Shown here: positions 1 through 11,764 of the stretch, in pieces | Layout of the letters: each line of letters starts with the position of its first letter | Numbering within the stretch: position 1 is the stretch's first letter | NCBI RefSeq assembly: GCF_022965805.1 | Contig: NC_133110.1 | Span: 36,022,317-36,086,316, forward strand | Length of the DNA stretch: 64,000 bases | Origin: Primulina eburnea | Lineage: Eukaryota; Streptophyta; Magnoliopsida; Lamiales; Gesneriaceae | Reading direction: 5' to 3' | Program-made: the position numbers and the translations under genes | The notes under the pieces: generated by a model | Told to the model about the DNA's origin: nothing | The model's input: the letters and a program-made list of their open reading frames with translations, nothing else | Database searches by the model: none

Positions 1-534
1 GCTTTTATCCCCTCACAGTTATCGATTTATATCGATGGGATATTGGCAACCACAGTCACAGATACTATTGATATCAATCCAACCAGAGAAAAGAGAATAC
101 CATCGTATTGCTATCTATTGCCATTGCTATTGCTACAGTTATTGCTACGTTAATCATGTTTCAGAGTCGATGGTATTTTTGATTTAAAAGCCATGTTTTA
201 CAGAGTATACTATGTATCATTGCTATGTAAGAGTTCCACTTGCTGAGATTTATTCTCATTTCAGTTATTTTCATGTGATGCAGATAAGAGCGACGGACCG
301 GGACGTTGACTGTGGATGGGGGTCATATGCATACGAAGATTGGAAGGATGATTATTTTGTACCATTTTGTAACATGATCACACTAATGATATTTTGTATT
401 TTGTTATGTCATTGGAATGATCATGTTGTTATTTTGTAAACACTTTTATAAAATGTATTTTGAAACTCCTTCCATGTTTGAAAGAAAATTTTAAATTCCG
501 CTGTATTTTAATTGTATCGGGTCAGGGTGTCACA
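1..534 (+). repeat. 5' LTR, 3' portion only
   Basis: This is a direct repeat of 6212-6745 (offset 6211), ending TGTCACA at 534. It corresponds to the last third of the 1619-bp LTR. No gene is present; the short ORFs inside occur identically in the 3' LTR and are not genes. Confidence 0.95.
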
Positions 535-539
535 TTTAG

Positions 540-551
540 TGGTATCAGAGC
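540..551 (+). promoter_or_regulatory. Primer binding site (initiator Met tRNA type)
   Basis: TGGTATCAGAGC lies five bases after the 5' LTR. This is the common plant LTR-retrotransposon primer site complementary to the 3' end of initiator tRNA-Met. Confidence 0.9.
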
Positions 552-667
552 GGTGTTCTTCGGACCAATGCATATGACTTCGTCTACTTTCAACTGTCCG
601 GGTATGTTTTCTTGCATCTATCTATTGTTATATATATTGATTGGTGTCTTGTGAGCAATTGTAGAGT

Positions 668-3600
668 ATGCCTCCTAAGCGTAAGGCGGCAGAGGGTGAG
701 GATAGTTCTTCCTCGAGAGTTGTCGACGAGTTCGGCAAGTTGCTTAAGGAGCAGGCTAAGGTGCATAGCGATCAGATTCAACAGTTACTCCGATTGCAAG
801 GAGCAGGACAGGGTCGAGGCCAAGTGAGAGGTCAAGTTGCTCAGGCTGTTGGCACTGATGCCGTCTTTTCTTCTTTTAAGAGAATGGATCCACCGGAATT
901 CGCAGGTAGCACCGATCCTCTAGTTGCTGTCGAGTGGGTCAAGGCGCTTGAAGCTATCTTCGATCATCTCCAGTATGAGGACAAAGACAGGATTAGCTGT
1001 GCAGTGTTCATGTTGGTTAAGGCTGCCCGCATTTGGTGGAATGCTACGAAAGTTGGAGTTGATGTTGCGACACTGAAGTGGTCAGAGTTCACTGACTTGT
1101 TCTACGACAAGTATTTCCCCGACGCACTTCGAGCGAGGAAGGTTACGGAGTTCTTGGAACTTAGACAGGGGAGTTTGGATGTTGGCCAGTATATCCTGAA
1201 GTTTGAGGAGGGTTGCCTATTTGCTCCGTATATTGCTTCGAACGACAAGGACAAGGGCGCTCATTTCATTCGAGGCCTTAGAGCGGAGATTCGTCGTGAT
1301 ATCAACATGTCTAAAGCTGTTACTTTCAAGGAGATTGTGTCCAAAGCATTGTTGGCCGAGCAAGACGAGAAGGACATCGCCAGGGAGAGGCAGGAGAGAC
1401 ACCAGGCCATTGCTCAGAGAGGCCAGGGTTCGAATCAGAGGGGCAGGGATCGTTTCAAGGGCAAGGGCAAGATGGAGCCGAGTTCTAGACCACCGCCAGT
1501 TCCATTTGATCCCGAGAAGCCACTGTGTCCAAAGTGTGGTAAGCATCATCGAGGAGAGTGCAGATTGGGCACTCATACTTGTTTTCGTTGTGGCGCGGCG
1601 GGCCACGTTGCTAGGAATTGCCCGAGGGGAGATAGCCAAGGGAAGGTGCAGGGTCGTATCTTTGCGATGACCAAGGAAGGTATTAATCGTGATTCTTCAT
1701 TGATCTCTAGTACTATTTTGATTTCAGGCAGAGTAGCTACTACTTTGATTGATACTGGTGCTACTCATTCTTTTATGTCTGAATTATTTTTGAGATCTTT
1801 GGGTATAGTTCCTTCTGTTCTTCCCCTCCAGCTTAATGTTGTTTTACCTTCGGGGGATGTCTTGTGCCCGACATCAATTGTCTTTGCGTGCCCTGTTCGT
1901 ATTGAGGAGCGAGTTGTATTCGCTGATTTGATTGTTATCCCTATGGTTGCCTTCGATGTTATTCTTGGCATGGATTGGCTTTCGACTTACCGTGCAGTTA
2001 TCGATTGTGTTGCTAAGAAGGTGACTTTTGCAGATGATGGCCAGGGAGGAGCGCTCGCCAGCACAGGTACTTCGCTGGTCCTTCCTTTTATTTCTTGCTT
2101 TGAGGCTGAGAGATTGTTGTGTAGAGGTTGCGATGGGTTTCTTGCTTCTATTGTGGATGTTGATAGATTGATTAAGTTGAATGTAGATGATATTGATGTG
2201 GTGAGGGAGTTTGCTGATGTGTTTGAGGATGATGTTCCGGGTTTGCCGCCGGATAGAGATGTTGAGTTTGTGATTGATTTAGCTCCAGGTACGGTTCCTA
2301 TTTCTAAGGCTCCGTACCGGATGGCCCCTACCGAGATGAAGGAATTGAAGACTCAGTTGCAGGATCTTTTAGACAAGGGCTTTATTCGTCCGAGTTCTTC
2401 GCCTTGGGGAGCTCCGGTTCTATTTGTCAAGAAGAAGGATGGTTCTTTGCGACTGTGTATCGACTATAGGGAGCTTAACAAAGTAACTGTCAAGAACAAG
2501 TATCCGTTGCCTCGGATAGATGATTTGTTTGATCAGCTCCATGGTGCTACTGTGTTCTCGAAGATTGATCTTCGGTCTGGCTACTATCAGTTGAAGGTTA
2601 GGGAGTCTGATATCCCTAAGACAGCTTTCCGGACCAGGTACGGTCACTATGAGTTTCTTGTCATGTCTTTTGGGTTGACCAATGCCCCTTCAGTCTTCAT
2701 GGATCTGATGAACCGTGTGTTCAAGCCTTATCTGGATAGCTTCGTTATTGTTTTCATCGACGATATCCTGATCTATTCCAAATCCAGAGAGCTTCATGCA
2801 GAGCATCTCAGAGTGGTGCTTCAGTTGTTGCGAGAGAAGAGGTTGTTTGCCAAGTTGAAGAAGTGTGAGTTTTGGCTGGATCAGATTTCTTTTCTAGGCC
2901 ATGTGGTTTCGAGAGATGGCATTGCTGTTGATCCGTTGAAGATAGAGGCGATTCGGAGTTGGCCTATTCCTACCACTGTTTCTGAGGTACGCAGTTTCCT
3001 CGGTTTGGCGGGTTACTATCGTCGTTTCATTTCAGGTTTCTCCAAGATTGCCCTGCCATTGTCCAATCTGACGAGGAAGACTGTGAAGTTCGAGTGGTCT
3101 ATCGATTGCCAGAGTGCATTTCAGGAGTTGAAGGACAGATTGACGACAGCTCCTGTTCTTTCTTTGCCCAGTGGTTCAGAGGATTTTGTGGTCTATACCG
3201 ATGCGTCGAAGAGAGGCCTTGGTGCAGTGTTGATGCAGCGAGGTAAGGTCATTGCCTATGCGTCTCGCCAGTTGAAGGATTATGAGAAGAATTATCCGAC
3301 GCACGATTTGGAGCTTGCAGCTGTGGTTTTCGCCCTTAAGATTTGGAGACATTATCTGTATGGCGAAAAGTGTGAGATCTTCACAGACCACAAGAGTTTG
3401 AAGTATCTGTTCTCGCAGAAAGAGCTCAATATGCGACAGAGGAGGTGGTTAGAGCTTGTCAAGGATTACGATGTGACGATCAGTTATCACCCAGGGAAGG
3501 CGAATGTTGTGGCTGATGCTTTGAGCCGCAAGTCGAGTGCTTCATTGAGTTCTTTGATTCAGAGACCATTGTTGATGGATTTGCAGAGAGAGGAGATTGA

Positions 3601-5086
3601 TCTGGTGATTCCAGGGACCATTGCTCGCTTTTCAGCGTTGGTCATTCGATCTACATTGACGGACAGGATCCGTAGAGAGCAGTCGACTGATGTTCAGTTG
3701 GCAGAGTTGAGAGCTAGAGCCGAGGCTAAAGGGAATTCAGAGTTTAGTCTGAATGGTGATGATTTGGTAACTTTCAGAGGCCGCATTTGTGTTCCTTCTG
3801 GCGACGATATTCGTAGAGATGTCTTGACAGAGGCTCATACCGCACCTTATTCGATTCATCCAGGCAGTACGAAGATGTATCAGGATCTTCGACGACTCTA
3901 CTGGTGGCCAGATATGAAGAGAGATATTGCTTTGTTCATTTCTCAGTGCCTTACTTGTCAGCAGGTAAAGATTGAGCACCAGAGACCTGCTGGGACATTG
4001 CTTTCTTTGCCGATTCCTCAGTGGAAGTGGGAGCATATCACTATGGATTTCGTGACTGGTTTACCCAGGACGCAGAAGGGTTTCAATTCCATTTGGGTTA
4101 TTGTTGATAGATTGACCAAGTCAGCGCACTTTCTCCCAGTCAAGACGACGTATTCGATGTCTCAGTATGCCGAGGATTACATTGCAGAGATTGTTAGACT
4201 TCATGATGTGCCCGTGTCGATTGTGTCTGATCGTGACCCCAGATTTACCTCAGAGTTCTGGAAGAGTTTGCACAGAGCTATGGGTTCTCGATTAGCTTTC
4301 AGTACAGCTTATCATCCTCAGAGCGACGGTCAGTCAGAGAGAGTCATTCAGATTCTGGAGGATATGCTCAGAGCTTGTACTATTGACTATTCTGGTAGCT
4401 GGGATTCCAAGTTGCCTCTTGTGGAATTCACGTACAACAATAGCTACCAGGCGACGATTGGCATGGCACCGTATGAGGCACTTTATGGCAGGAAGTGCAG
4501 ATCCCCTTTGTTTTGGGATGAGGTTGGAGAGAGGAAGATGTTGGGTCCCGAGTTGGTCCAACAGACTGCCGATGTTGTTGCAGTTATCAGAGAGAGGATG
4601 AAGACTGCTCAGTCCAGACAGAAGAGCTATGCAGACGTTCATCGTAGACCTTTGCAGTTCGAGGTTGGCGATCATGTTTTTCTGAAGATAGCACCTCTCA
4701 AGGGTGTGATGCGATTTGGCAAGAAGGGCAAGTTGAGCCCTAGATTCATTGGTCCATTCGAGATATTGGACAGAGTGGGTGACCGAGCCTACAGATTAGC
4801 CCTACCGCCCGATCTTGACAGAGTCCATAATGTGTTTCACGTATCGATGCTCAGGAAGTATGTTGCAGATCCTTCCCATGTTCTTCGCCATGAGCCATTG
4901 GACTTGACGCCGAGTCTGACTTACCATGAGATTCCGATTCAGATTCTGGATCGCACAGTTAGAGTTCTGAGGAACAAAGAGATCGGCATCGTTAAAGTCC
5001 TTTGGAGGAACCATTTGATTGAGGAGGCTACGTGGGAACCAGAGACTGAGATGAGAGAGAGGTATCCTGAGTTGTTCGTGCCGTGA
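668..5086 (+). CDS. Gypsy gag-pol polyprotein, intact
   Basis: A single 1472-codon frame starts at ATG 668, about 130 bp after the LTR. Gag is followed by a CCHC knuckle at about residues 305-318 ([14 protein letters not shown]), preceded by a second Cys/His cluster near 287. An aspartic protease has DTGA at 362-365. Reverse transcriptase has YRELN near 600 and FIDD at 696-699. RNase H has YTDAS near 843. Integrase has an HHCC zinc site near 1064-1097 and a DD35E triad readable as D1127, D1188 and E1224. The last 45 residues ([16 protein letters not shown]) look like the chromodomain-type tail of plant chromoviruses. All catalytic residues are present and there is no stop or frameshift, so the element may be autonomous. 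Gag and pol share one frame, with no programmed frameshift needed. Confidence 0.96.
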   Translation: MPPKRKAAEGEDSSSSRVVDEFGKLLKEQAKVHSDQIQQLLRLQGAGQGRGQVRGQVAQAVGTDAVFSSFKRMDPPEFAGSTDPLVAVEWVKALEAIFDHLQYEDKDRISCAVFMLVKAARIWWNATKVGVDVATLKWSEFTDLFYDKYFPDALRARKVTEFLELRQGSLDVGQYILKFEEGCLFAPYIASNDKDKGAHFIRGLRAEIRRDINMSKAVTFKEIVSKALLAEQDEKDIARERQERHQAIAQRGQGSNQRGRDRFKGKGKMEPSSRPPPVPFDPEKPLCPKCGKHHRGECRLGTHTCFRCGAAGHVARNCPRGDSQGKVQGRIFAMTKEGINRDSSLISSTILISGRVATTLIDTGATHSFMSELFLRSLGIVPSVLPLQLNVVLPSGDVLCPTSIVFACPVRIEERVVFADLIVIPMVAFDVILGMDWLSTYRAVIDCVAKKVTFADDGQGGALASTGTSLVLPFISCFEAERLLCRGCDGFLASIVDVDRLIKLNVDDIDVVREFADVFEDDVPGLPPDRDVEFVIDLAPGTVPISKAPYRMAPTEMKELKTQLQDLLDKGFIRPSSSPWGAPVLFVKKKDGSLRLCIDYRELNKVTVKNKYPLPRIDDLFDQLHGATVFSKIDLRSGYYQLKVRESDIPKTAFRTRYGHYEFLVMSFGLTNAPSVFMDLMNRVFKPYLDSFVIVFIDDILIYSKSRELHAEHLRVVLQLLREKRLFAKLKKCEFWLDQISFLGHVVSRDGIAVDPLKIEAIRSWPIPTTVSEVRSFLGLAGYYRRFISGFSKIALPLSNLTRKTVKFEWSIDCQSAFQELKDRLTTAPVLSLPSGSEDFVVYTDASKRGLGAVLMQRGKVIAYASRQLKDYEKNYPTHDLELAAVVFALKIWRHYLYGEKCEIFTDHKSLKYLFSQKELNMRQRRWLELVKDYDVTISYHPGKANVVADALSRKSSASLSSLIQRPLLMDLQREEIDLVIPGTIARFSALVIRSTLTDRIRREQSTDVQLAELRARAEAKGNSEFSLNGDDLVTFRGRICVPSGDDIRRDVLTEAHTAPYSIHPGSTKMYQDLRRLYWWPDMKRDIALFISQCLTCQQVKIEHQRPAGTLLSLPIPQWKWEHITMDFVTGLPRTQKGFNSIWVIVDRLTKSAHFLPVKTTYSMSQYAEDYIAEIVRLHDVPVSIVSDRDPRFTSEFWKSLHRAMGSRLAFSTAYHPQSDGQSERVIQILEDMLRACTIDYSGSWDSKLPLVEFTYNNSYQATIGMAPYEALYGRKCRSPLFWDEVGERKMLGPELVQQTADVVAVIRERMKTAQSRQKSYADVHRRPLQFEVGDHVFLKIAPLKGVMRFGKKGKLSPRFIGPFEILDRVGDRAYRLALPPDLDRVHNVFHVSMLRKYVADPSHVLRHEPLDLTPSLTYHEIPIQILDRTVRVLRNKEIGIVKVLWRNHLIEEATWEPETEMRERYPELFVP

Positions 5087-5113
5087 CGTCAATTTCGAGG
5101 ACGAAATTCCTCT

Positions 5114-5125
5114 AAGGAGGGGAGA
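5114..5125 (+). promoter_or_regulatory. Polypurine tract
   Basis: AAGGAGGGGAGA lies directly upstream of the 3' LTR start (TGTAATAGCC, 5127). It primes plus-strand DNA synthesis. Just before it is the motif TTTCGAGGACGAAAT (about 5093), which recurs beside the tract of the deleted gypsy element at 34.0 kb. Confidence 0.85.
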
Positions 5126-5126
5126 T

Positions 5127-6745
5127 TGTAATAGCCGAGCCCGGTGTACGGTACGGTTTAAGCTTTATTGTGTTAATTGGGTTATGTGATTAGATGATTT
5201 TAGTTGTGATTTGGGCTATAGTATTATTGGTTATTATTTATTTGAGGTGTTAGTTGGTGTTGATTGTTCGTTTCAGCGTTTCGAATCGATTTTTAGTTGT
5301 TTTGTTAATGTTCATTGCCGTGAGTAGAGTGCACCCGCGCTCTTAGATGAGTGCCCCCGCGGTGTACTATTCATGATTTTGGTTTTGGAGGGCCGTGGCA
5401 TCACCGCACCCGCGGCAGTGCAAGGACCGCACCCGCGGTGAGACCGCACCCGCGGTAATTGTAGCACCGCACCCGCGGTGTTCGTGCATGGGATTTATTT
5501 TGGTTGCCGTGAGCTTAGCGCACCCGCGGTGCTTGTGTGACCGCACCCGCGGTGTAAGTATGGGCGAGATATTTAGTACCTTTTTGATTGAGTTGACTTC
5601 ATTCCATACCTTATCTTATCTTCTTTTCGAGATTTTCTCTCTTTTGGCAAGGGTTTTCATCCATTTCTTTAGCTTCCTACCTTTGATTCTTGGCTTTGTT
5701 TCGATTTCCGACTTGAGATCATCGTTCTCCGTGGTATAAGGAAGCTTAGGTAAGTTTTTGGTGCGATTCTAATGAGGTTTCGAGTTAAGGGTTATTTTGG
5801 ATTTGATGTTTTGATGGTTCTATGGATTATTTAGCATGGACTCTTGGATTTAGTCTTGATATTGGTGTTATTTATAGATTATTGTTGTAGGTGGTGTACC
5901 AAGAGTTTAGTTGGAGGTGTTCTATTGGTTTGTAAGTGGAATTTCATCCTTTGTGCTCACATGATATTATATGTATTGTGTTTTAAAGGTTTCAAAGTGT
6001 TATTCCCTTCCATTGATCCATTGTTATGTATTGATTTCATTGATTATCTATTGGAGGCATTGATGTCCCACTATTGTTAAAAAGGGAATACAAGAGATAT
6101 TATGAGATTGCGAAACGACGGCCTTAAATGCTATTGAGAATTCAAATGTTTTATTGGATTGATTAATCATAGCCATAGCATTGCATGCAATTAGATGATC
6201 ATCGACCATAGGCTTTTATCCCCTCACAGTTATCGATTTATATCGATGGGATATTGGCAACCACAGTCACAGATACTATTGATATCAATCCAACCAGAGA
6301 AAAGAGAATACCATCGTATTGCTATCTATTGCCATTGCTATTGCTACAGTTATTGCTACGTTAATCATGTTTCAGAGTCGATGGTATTTTTGATTTAAAA
6401 GCCATGTTTTACAGAGTATACTATGTATCATTGCTATGTAAGAGTTCCACTTGCTGAGATTTATTCTCATTTCAGTTATTTTCATGTGATGCAGATAAGA
6501 GCGACGGACCGGGACGTTGACTGTGGATGGGGGTCATATGCATACGAAGATTGGAAGGATGATTATTTTGTACCATTTTGTAACATGATCACACTAATGA
6601 TATTTTGTATTTTGTTATGTCATTGGAATGATCATGTTGTTATTTTGTAAACACTTTTATAAAATGTATTTTGAAACTCCTTCCATGTTTGAAAGAAAAT
6701 TTTAAATTCCGCTGTATTTTAATTGTATCGGGTCAGGGTGTCACA
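5127..6745 (+). repeat. 3' LTR, 1619 bp
   Basis: Begins TGTAATAGCC after the polypurine tract and ends TGTCACA. The last 534 bp duplicate the window start. Its first part carries an array of GC-rich palindromes (5329-5554) that stands out from the AT-rich remainder. Confidence 0.93.
5329..5554 (+). repeat. Array of GCACCCGCGGTG palindromic modules in LTR U3
   Basis: About eight copies or variants of CCGCACCCGCGGTG occur in 226 bp with irregular 10-50-bp spacing. The full module CACCGCACCCGCGGTG is an interrupted palindrome: CACCGC and GCGGTG are reverse complements around ACCC. The array precedes the putative transcription start region, so an enhancer or methylation-target role is possible but unproven. 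Confidence 0.8.
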
Positions 6746-9115
6746 TCCAAGTTCTTTGCATATGCTACAACTCGAATGAACAGATCTCTGATTTTTTTTC
6801 CCAGTAAGTGATTCATCTGCTCCTTTTATTCTTTTTAACTTTGGCCTACCACGTTTGCTTTCTTTCTTTCTCACGATCATCTTAGGATAATTCTCATCCT
6901 CCCACATAGATTCATCAGAAATAGCATTGATATTGCTCTCATATGTCCTCAAATAGGCAGCTTTTGTTAAAAAATTATCAACATATTTCATAGGATCATC
7001 TCTTATATGATTGATACAAAAAATTGCATGCTTGCATGGAACTCCACTAATCTGCCACTCTCCACATTCACAAGTCTTTGAATTTAAATTCACAACAAAC
7101 CATTTGCCATCACTAATTTCAAATAAGCGCTCAGATGATTCAAATCCATGCAATTGTCTACTTTCTCGAAAGTTTCTGCTTAATTTGCTTTCAACTTTTG
7201 GGGGCACAATTGAGTTCCAAGCCATAGCATTTTGTTGTCTTTCACAAAATCTTTTCATTAGTTTTCTTCTTATATGCTTCAATAATGTAAGGACCGGTTT
7301 TTGTCTCATCACCCTTAACTCACTGTTAAATGACTCAGACATATTATTTGTCACATGGTCATTCTTAACATGTATGTCAAAAGCATGTCTTGACCAATGA
7401 AAAGGTTGTTCTTGCATCAACCAATTCCACGCTGCTGTATTTTCTTGCTTTATCTCAACCATAATATCCTTGAAGTCAAACACATTAGTAGCCTTCAATG
7501 CTATCCAAAATTTATTCCTAAACTTTGGTCCAGGAAATAAGCTTTTGAAATTATTATACCTATGCCAAGCACAATTTCTATGCTTAGCATTAGGATAAAT
7601 TTTCTTAATGGCATTTATGAGACCTTTTTGTCTATCACTCATGAAGGTTAAGTATCTCTCATCTCTTAAATGCCAATGTAAGCAGTCAAGAAAGTATTCC
7701 CAACTATCATGATTTTCTCCCTCAGAAATCATCACTGCAATTGGAAAAATACTAGAATTTGCATCAAGTGTTACTGCACACAAAAGTTGTCCTCCAAAAG
7801 GATTTTTTAAGAAACAACCGTCTACCCCAATGAAGGGCCTACATCCATTCACAAACCCCTCTCTTTGAGCAACAAAACTAACAAAAAATCTCTTGAATAT
7901 GGGATTACAATTTGGATTGCACAAATCTAATCCTTCACACAATATTTTACAGGTTACGCCCGAATTATATTTTCTCAAAAATTTAGCATATTTGGGAAGT
8001 TTGTTATAACTAACCTCATGATCACCCATATACTTTTTGGTCACCTTTTTTCGCGCTCTATGAAGTTTACAGACATCAACATGAACACCATAATCATCAA
8101 TAAGAGCAGATCCCAAATCCCCAACTGTCATTCCTTGAGCAGATTTCAGTTGTTTCTCATATTTTTTAGCTATTCACTTGGATGTTGCACTTTTATCTCT
8201 GCATTGCATAACACAAGTGTGTGGGCCACCATAAGTTTTAATTTTAAAAGTTACTCCATCAATCCACTTTGATGCATGGATCCTCCAAGGGCAACCATCG
8301 GTTTTGCACTTTGCTGTTTGCATATTTCTTGTATTATGAATCCTCTTCATTCTAAAACCCTCCTGGACTTTGTAATCCTCTAAAACACTCTTAAAATGTT
8401 CCACATCCTTAAAAATCTGACCAACCTCAAATTCTATAATTCCATTTTTCTCAGTTTCAAAGACATCTTCATGCATTTTATCACTTAGTTTTGCCATCAA
8501 GGTTTCAACTTCATCATCACTACTCAAAAATTGGTCACAATCAGAATTGTAATCTGAATCATCTTCATCACCTTCACTTTGAAATTTGTTCTCTGTATCA
8601 ATTAATCTTTTCTCATTTGTTTCATTACTAACACTATTGTCACTCCAACAACATAACTCTTCCTCATTTCTACAACATCAACTGTGAGTTCATCATTTTT
8701 AAAATCAGCATTCATGAGTTCTTGTTGCACACAAACTTCAACATAGTTTGGTTGATCATGGTCTTCAAAAGTATTGTGCAATAAGCGCACTCGTAGATGT
8801 AATGACGCATCACCAAATACTTCATATGCCATAAAAAGATTTTTAAAATCTTTATCACAGTTCAAATGAAAGCTTTCTTTAGAACGTGGTGCAATGCAAT
8901 CCAATTAATCCAGTCAAATCACCAATTTGACCTATATCTGCACCAAATATTGCTATTATAGAATCACGTACCAACATTGACAAATCATAATTTTGAAGGC
9001 TTGGCACATCCTTTAAAGCAATTTGTGGGTGCAAAATCATCTTCATCATGAGCTGTTTATTTAAAAGAAACATATAAATATACATTAGAATAAAACACAA
9101 ACCAGTCAAATACAA
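6746..9115 (-). pseudogene. Mutator-like (MULE) transposase, truncated and decayed
   Basis: On the minus strand, 8527-8174 encodes a MuDR-type DNA-binding domain with CPWRIHASK and a Cys/His pattern. 8131-6746 encodes the MULE transposase core (VDGCFLK, then SDRQKG, consistent with retained catalytic Asp residues) and a SWIM zinc finger CECGEWQISGVPCKH. The two blocks are in the same frame and separated only by a TGA at 8174-8176. Further N-terminal pieces at 8904-8602 and 9115-8879 are in other frames, so at least one frameshift is present. The C-terminal zinc knuckle (CSICKELG) is cut by the gypsy LTR at 6745; the remainder must lie left of the window. No terminal inverted repeat was identified. 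Confidence 0.88.
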
Positions 9116-10780
9116 TTTCTATTAAGCGTTTTTAATAACCCAAACTAGTTTAAACTTTCTATCGAACATCTTTCAAGCAAAGCATATCATTACAAAAAAA
9201 AACACTACAATGAGAAGGAATGACAAAAACATAAGAAGGAGAGAGACTACCTGTGTGGAGACAATCGATTTTCAACATATTGAGGGGAAAATGAAATGCG
9301 TATCGTGGAAGCAGTAAGACTTTTTTATGGTGAAAAAATACAGTGGAAGAAAGGGTTTAGAAATAAGAATAAAATGGGATAAAATTTATTAGCTTAATTA
9401 ATCTTTATCTATCAAAAGACTACTACACCTTTTTAGTCATCATAAATTGACTAGATTTCCGATGATCATGTACCAATTTAACTATTAGCAAAAGTTGGTG
9501 TACCAATTTGACATTTGATTTATAGTTCATATACCAAATTAATTTTTACTCTAATATAATATAGATTTTAGGAATCCTCCTACACATATTCTGCTTGCAT
9601 TAAATATTAAAGTTTTTATGCAATTTTTTGAATAAATTTTGAATTTTTAAAATTTTAAGTATTTTATTTTATTTATTGTAACTGTGTGTGTTTTTCGATT
9701 GAGTTATTTTTTTAATTATTTTTAAAAACGTATAAATTATAATTTTTTTAAAAAATAAAAATAAAGCTGTAAACCATAACCGTAAATTGTTGTTCATGAA
9801 CTGTAAGAGTAACCGTCAATTAAGGTTACAGTTAAGGGTCGGGGCTTCTCAAATCTTCTAACGACGGTTCTGAACCACTACCAAAAAAAAAAAAAAATTG
9901 GTATTAACTATGATCCTTTAAACCGTCCGAAATATCATCTTCGCCTTCTTATTGCGACAATTTTTCAAAACTTTGAACAGATAATCCGTCGCTATGGTTT
10001 TGTCAAAAACTTGTTTGAGATAATCCGTCTTTATTTATATTATTTCTTTAAAAAAAATATTAGTTTTATAATTTAATAAAAAATATTTAGTTTTATAATT
10101 AATTGTACATATTTTTAAATAATCTCTTCAACTCATCTAAATTAATTTTTTTCAAATTTGTAAATAATCTATAAAATGATCAAATTTGCGATAAAAGCGA
10201 ACAACAAAATTAAATAAATCAATTAAACAAATATGAATTATTAATAACTCATGTATGTATGGATTTTAAATTGTTATATCAACCCGATCAAACAAATATG
10301 AACTATTAATAACCAAATTAATTCAAAAAAAATTAACCAAATTAAATTTATTTTCCAATAACTCAATTAAACTAATACGAAATCGAACCAAAATTTATGA
10401 TAAATCAATATATATGTGTATATAGATAGATAGAAAGATAGATAGACAGACAACATAATTAATCTAGAATTTCAGTCAAACATTAAATTAAACAATAACG
10501 TGAATTAACCAATCATTTAGAGTTGGAGACTTCTGGATTTCTGACCTTCCAAAAGAGCGTTGAATAAAGGTTTAACTTGCTTTTTTGTGTAATTGGAAAA
10601 TGTATTTTGTACCATTTTACCAAAAACAATAGCTAGTGATAATGGTGCATCTCAAATCTTTTAAACCGCACAGTAGCTCAAGCATCACAGTTCGATCGCT
10701 CTTCTAAGCAGGGATAATTATTGAACCCAACATATTTCAATGAGTTCGTATTAATTGTTTGATGTGATTCTTTTAATGTG
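9116..10780. other. AT-rich intergenic sequence, no gene seen
   Basis: No coding signal was recognised. It contains a short GATA-type microsatellite near 10420-10450 and the direct repeats TGTACCAATTT near 9470 and 9498. The right terminus of the adjacent MULE may lie here but was not found. Confidence 0.5.
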
Positions 10781-10995
10781 TTTAGCAGAATTGCAGAGGT
10801 GAAATCCAATGAAAGGAAAAAAGGGTGTGGAAGAGACATTGTAGGCACTGGTGGTACAGAAATTCATGAATGCTAATGTGCCTTTGATATCCACAATTAC
10901 CCAATTGTCACCTAACCATACTAGTCAAGTAGATCAGAGGTTTCAGTTGGAAAAGAAAATGAGAATCCTCGCACAGAGCATTGAGGCAACAAGTT

Positions 10996-11364
10996 ATGAC
11001 AGAGGAGATGAAACCTGGTGGCACAAGCAGAGATGAGTCTTTTGGAAATGGTCCAGAAGTGTCATCATGGGAGAGTGGTGCTAGTGCTAGAGGCTTCGGC
11101 GGGATGAAGCCATCAAGATTTCGAACTTATGTCATTTCATATTATGGTGAGGCACTTCAGGGGTATGCAACCATCAGATCTAAAGAAGCTATTAGTATCA
11201 CAGAGAGACAAACACAAGCTTTATTTGGTAGGCCTGAGATAGTCGTATCTGCACAAGGAACCATTGATTCTTCCGAAGATGAACCGATCAAGATTAGTTT
11301 TGGTGGCCTGAGAAGACTTGTCCTGGAGGCTGTGACTTTTGGTTCCTTTCTTTGGGATATTTAA
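10996..11364 (+). CDS. Unrecognised short ORF, possibly the last exon of a gene relic
   Basis: The frame gives 122 codons from ATG 10996 to TAA 11364. The product is Gly/Ser-rich at the start and then contains ordinary mixed-composition sequence such as RFRTYVISYYGEAL, ending GSFLWDI. Base composition is higher in GC than the flanks, as in real exons, and a possible acceptor (TTGCAG) lies near 10793. An overlapping frame at 10851-11036 may be upstream coding sequence shifted by an indel. I do not recognise the family and assign no function. It could equally be a fragment of a gene captured by the nearby MULE. Confidence 0.3.
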   Translation: MTEEMKPGGTSRDESFGNGPEVSSWESGASARGFGGMKPSRFRTYVISYYGEALQGYATIRSKEAISITERQTQALFGRPEIVVSAQGTIDSSEDEPIKISFGGLRRLVLEAVTFGSFLWDI

Positions 11365-11764
11365 AGCCATATCGATAGCATGTATCATTTTGTTGCAAAT
11401 TAAGCAGTGTTCTCCTGTTTTCCTGGGCAGGGAAAACTGTAATATGTAAACTTTATAAAAATGTTTGTCTTTGAATGACTATGTATTACCCTAATATTCC
11501 TTCCTCTGATATACCTGTACGTAATGATTATGCAATGGTTGTAGTATAGTTGTGTTGGAATGCACTTGTCATCACTGGCATGTCTGTTAAATTCAGTGGA
11601 ATATTTTTTTTGCGTTCAACTTTTACAAAGTATTTAATATGGGATTCATATTCATTGAAACACTTCTTGACAGTTTGATCCAAACAGTGTGCTCACCCAA
11701 TAATACATCCACTTTCAACTTAGATGAGGAATTTACATGGGTTTAGAGACATTTGTCATTGAGC
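11365..11764. other. Intergenic, no gene
   Basis: AT-rich sequence between the unrecognised ORF and the C-terminal end of the phosphatase pseudogene. It may hold the 3' untranslated regions of both. No specific signal could be assigned. Confidence 0.4.

Larger units (their letters stand above)
1..6745 (+). mobile_element. Ty3/gypsy LTR retrotransposon (chromovirus, Tekay/Del-like), 5' end cut by window edge
   Basis: The unit runs from a partial 5' LTR through a primer binding site, one uninterrupted gag-pol frame and a polypurine tract to a full 3' LTR ending in CA at 6745. The 534 bases of 5' LTR in the window match 6212-6745 with no difference seen by eye, so the insertion is recent. It interrupts a MULE transposase gene: the minus-strand reading frame to its right runs directly into the LTR at 6745. 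The 5-bp target duplication should be TCCAA (6746-6750), but the left flank is outside the window. The Tekay/Del assignment rests on integrase-plus-C-terminal chromodomain-like architecture and is an inference. Confidence 0.93.

Noticed and set aside
212..439. A 75-codon ORF present twice (also 6423-6650)
   Set aside because: It is LTR sequence; duplication reflects the LTR pair, not gene conservation.
5395..5739. 114-codon ORF in the 3' LTR
   Set aside because: Its first part translates the GC-rich palindrome array; it is not a gene.
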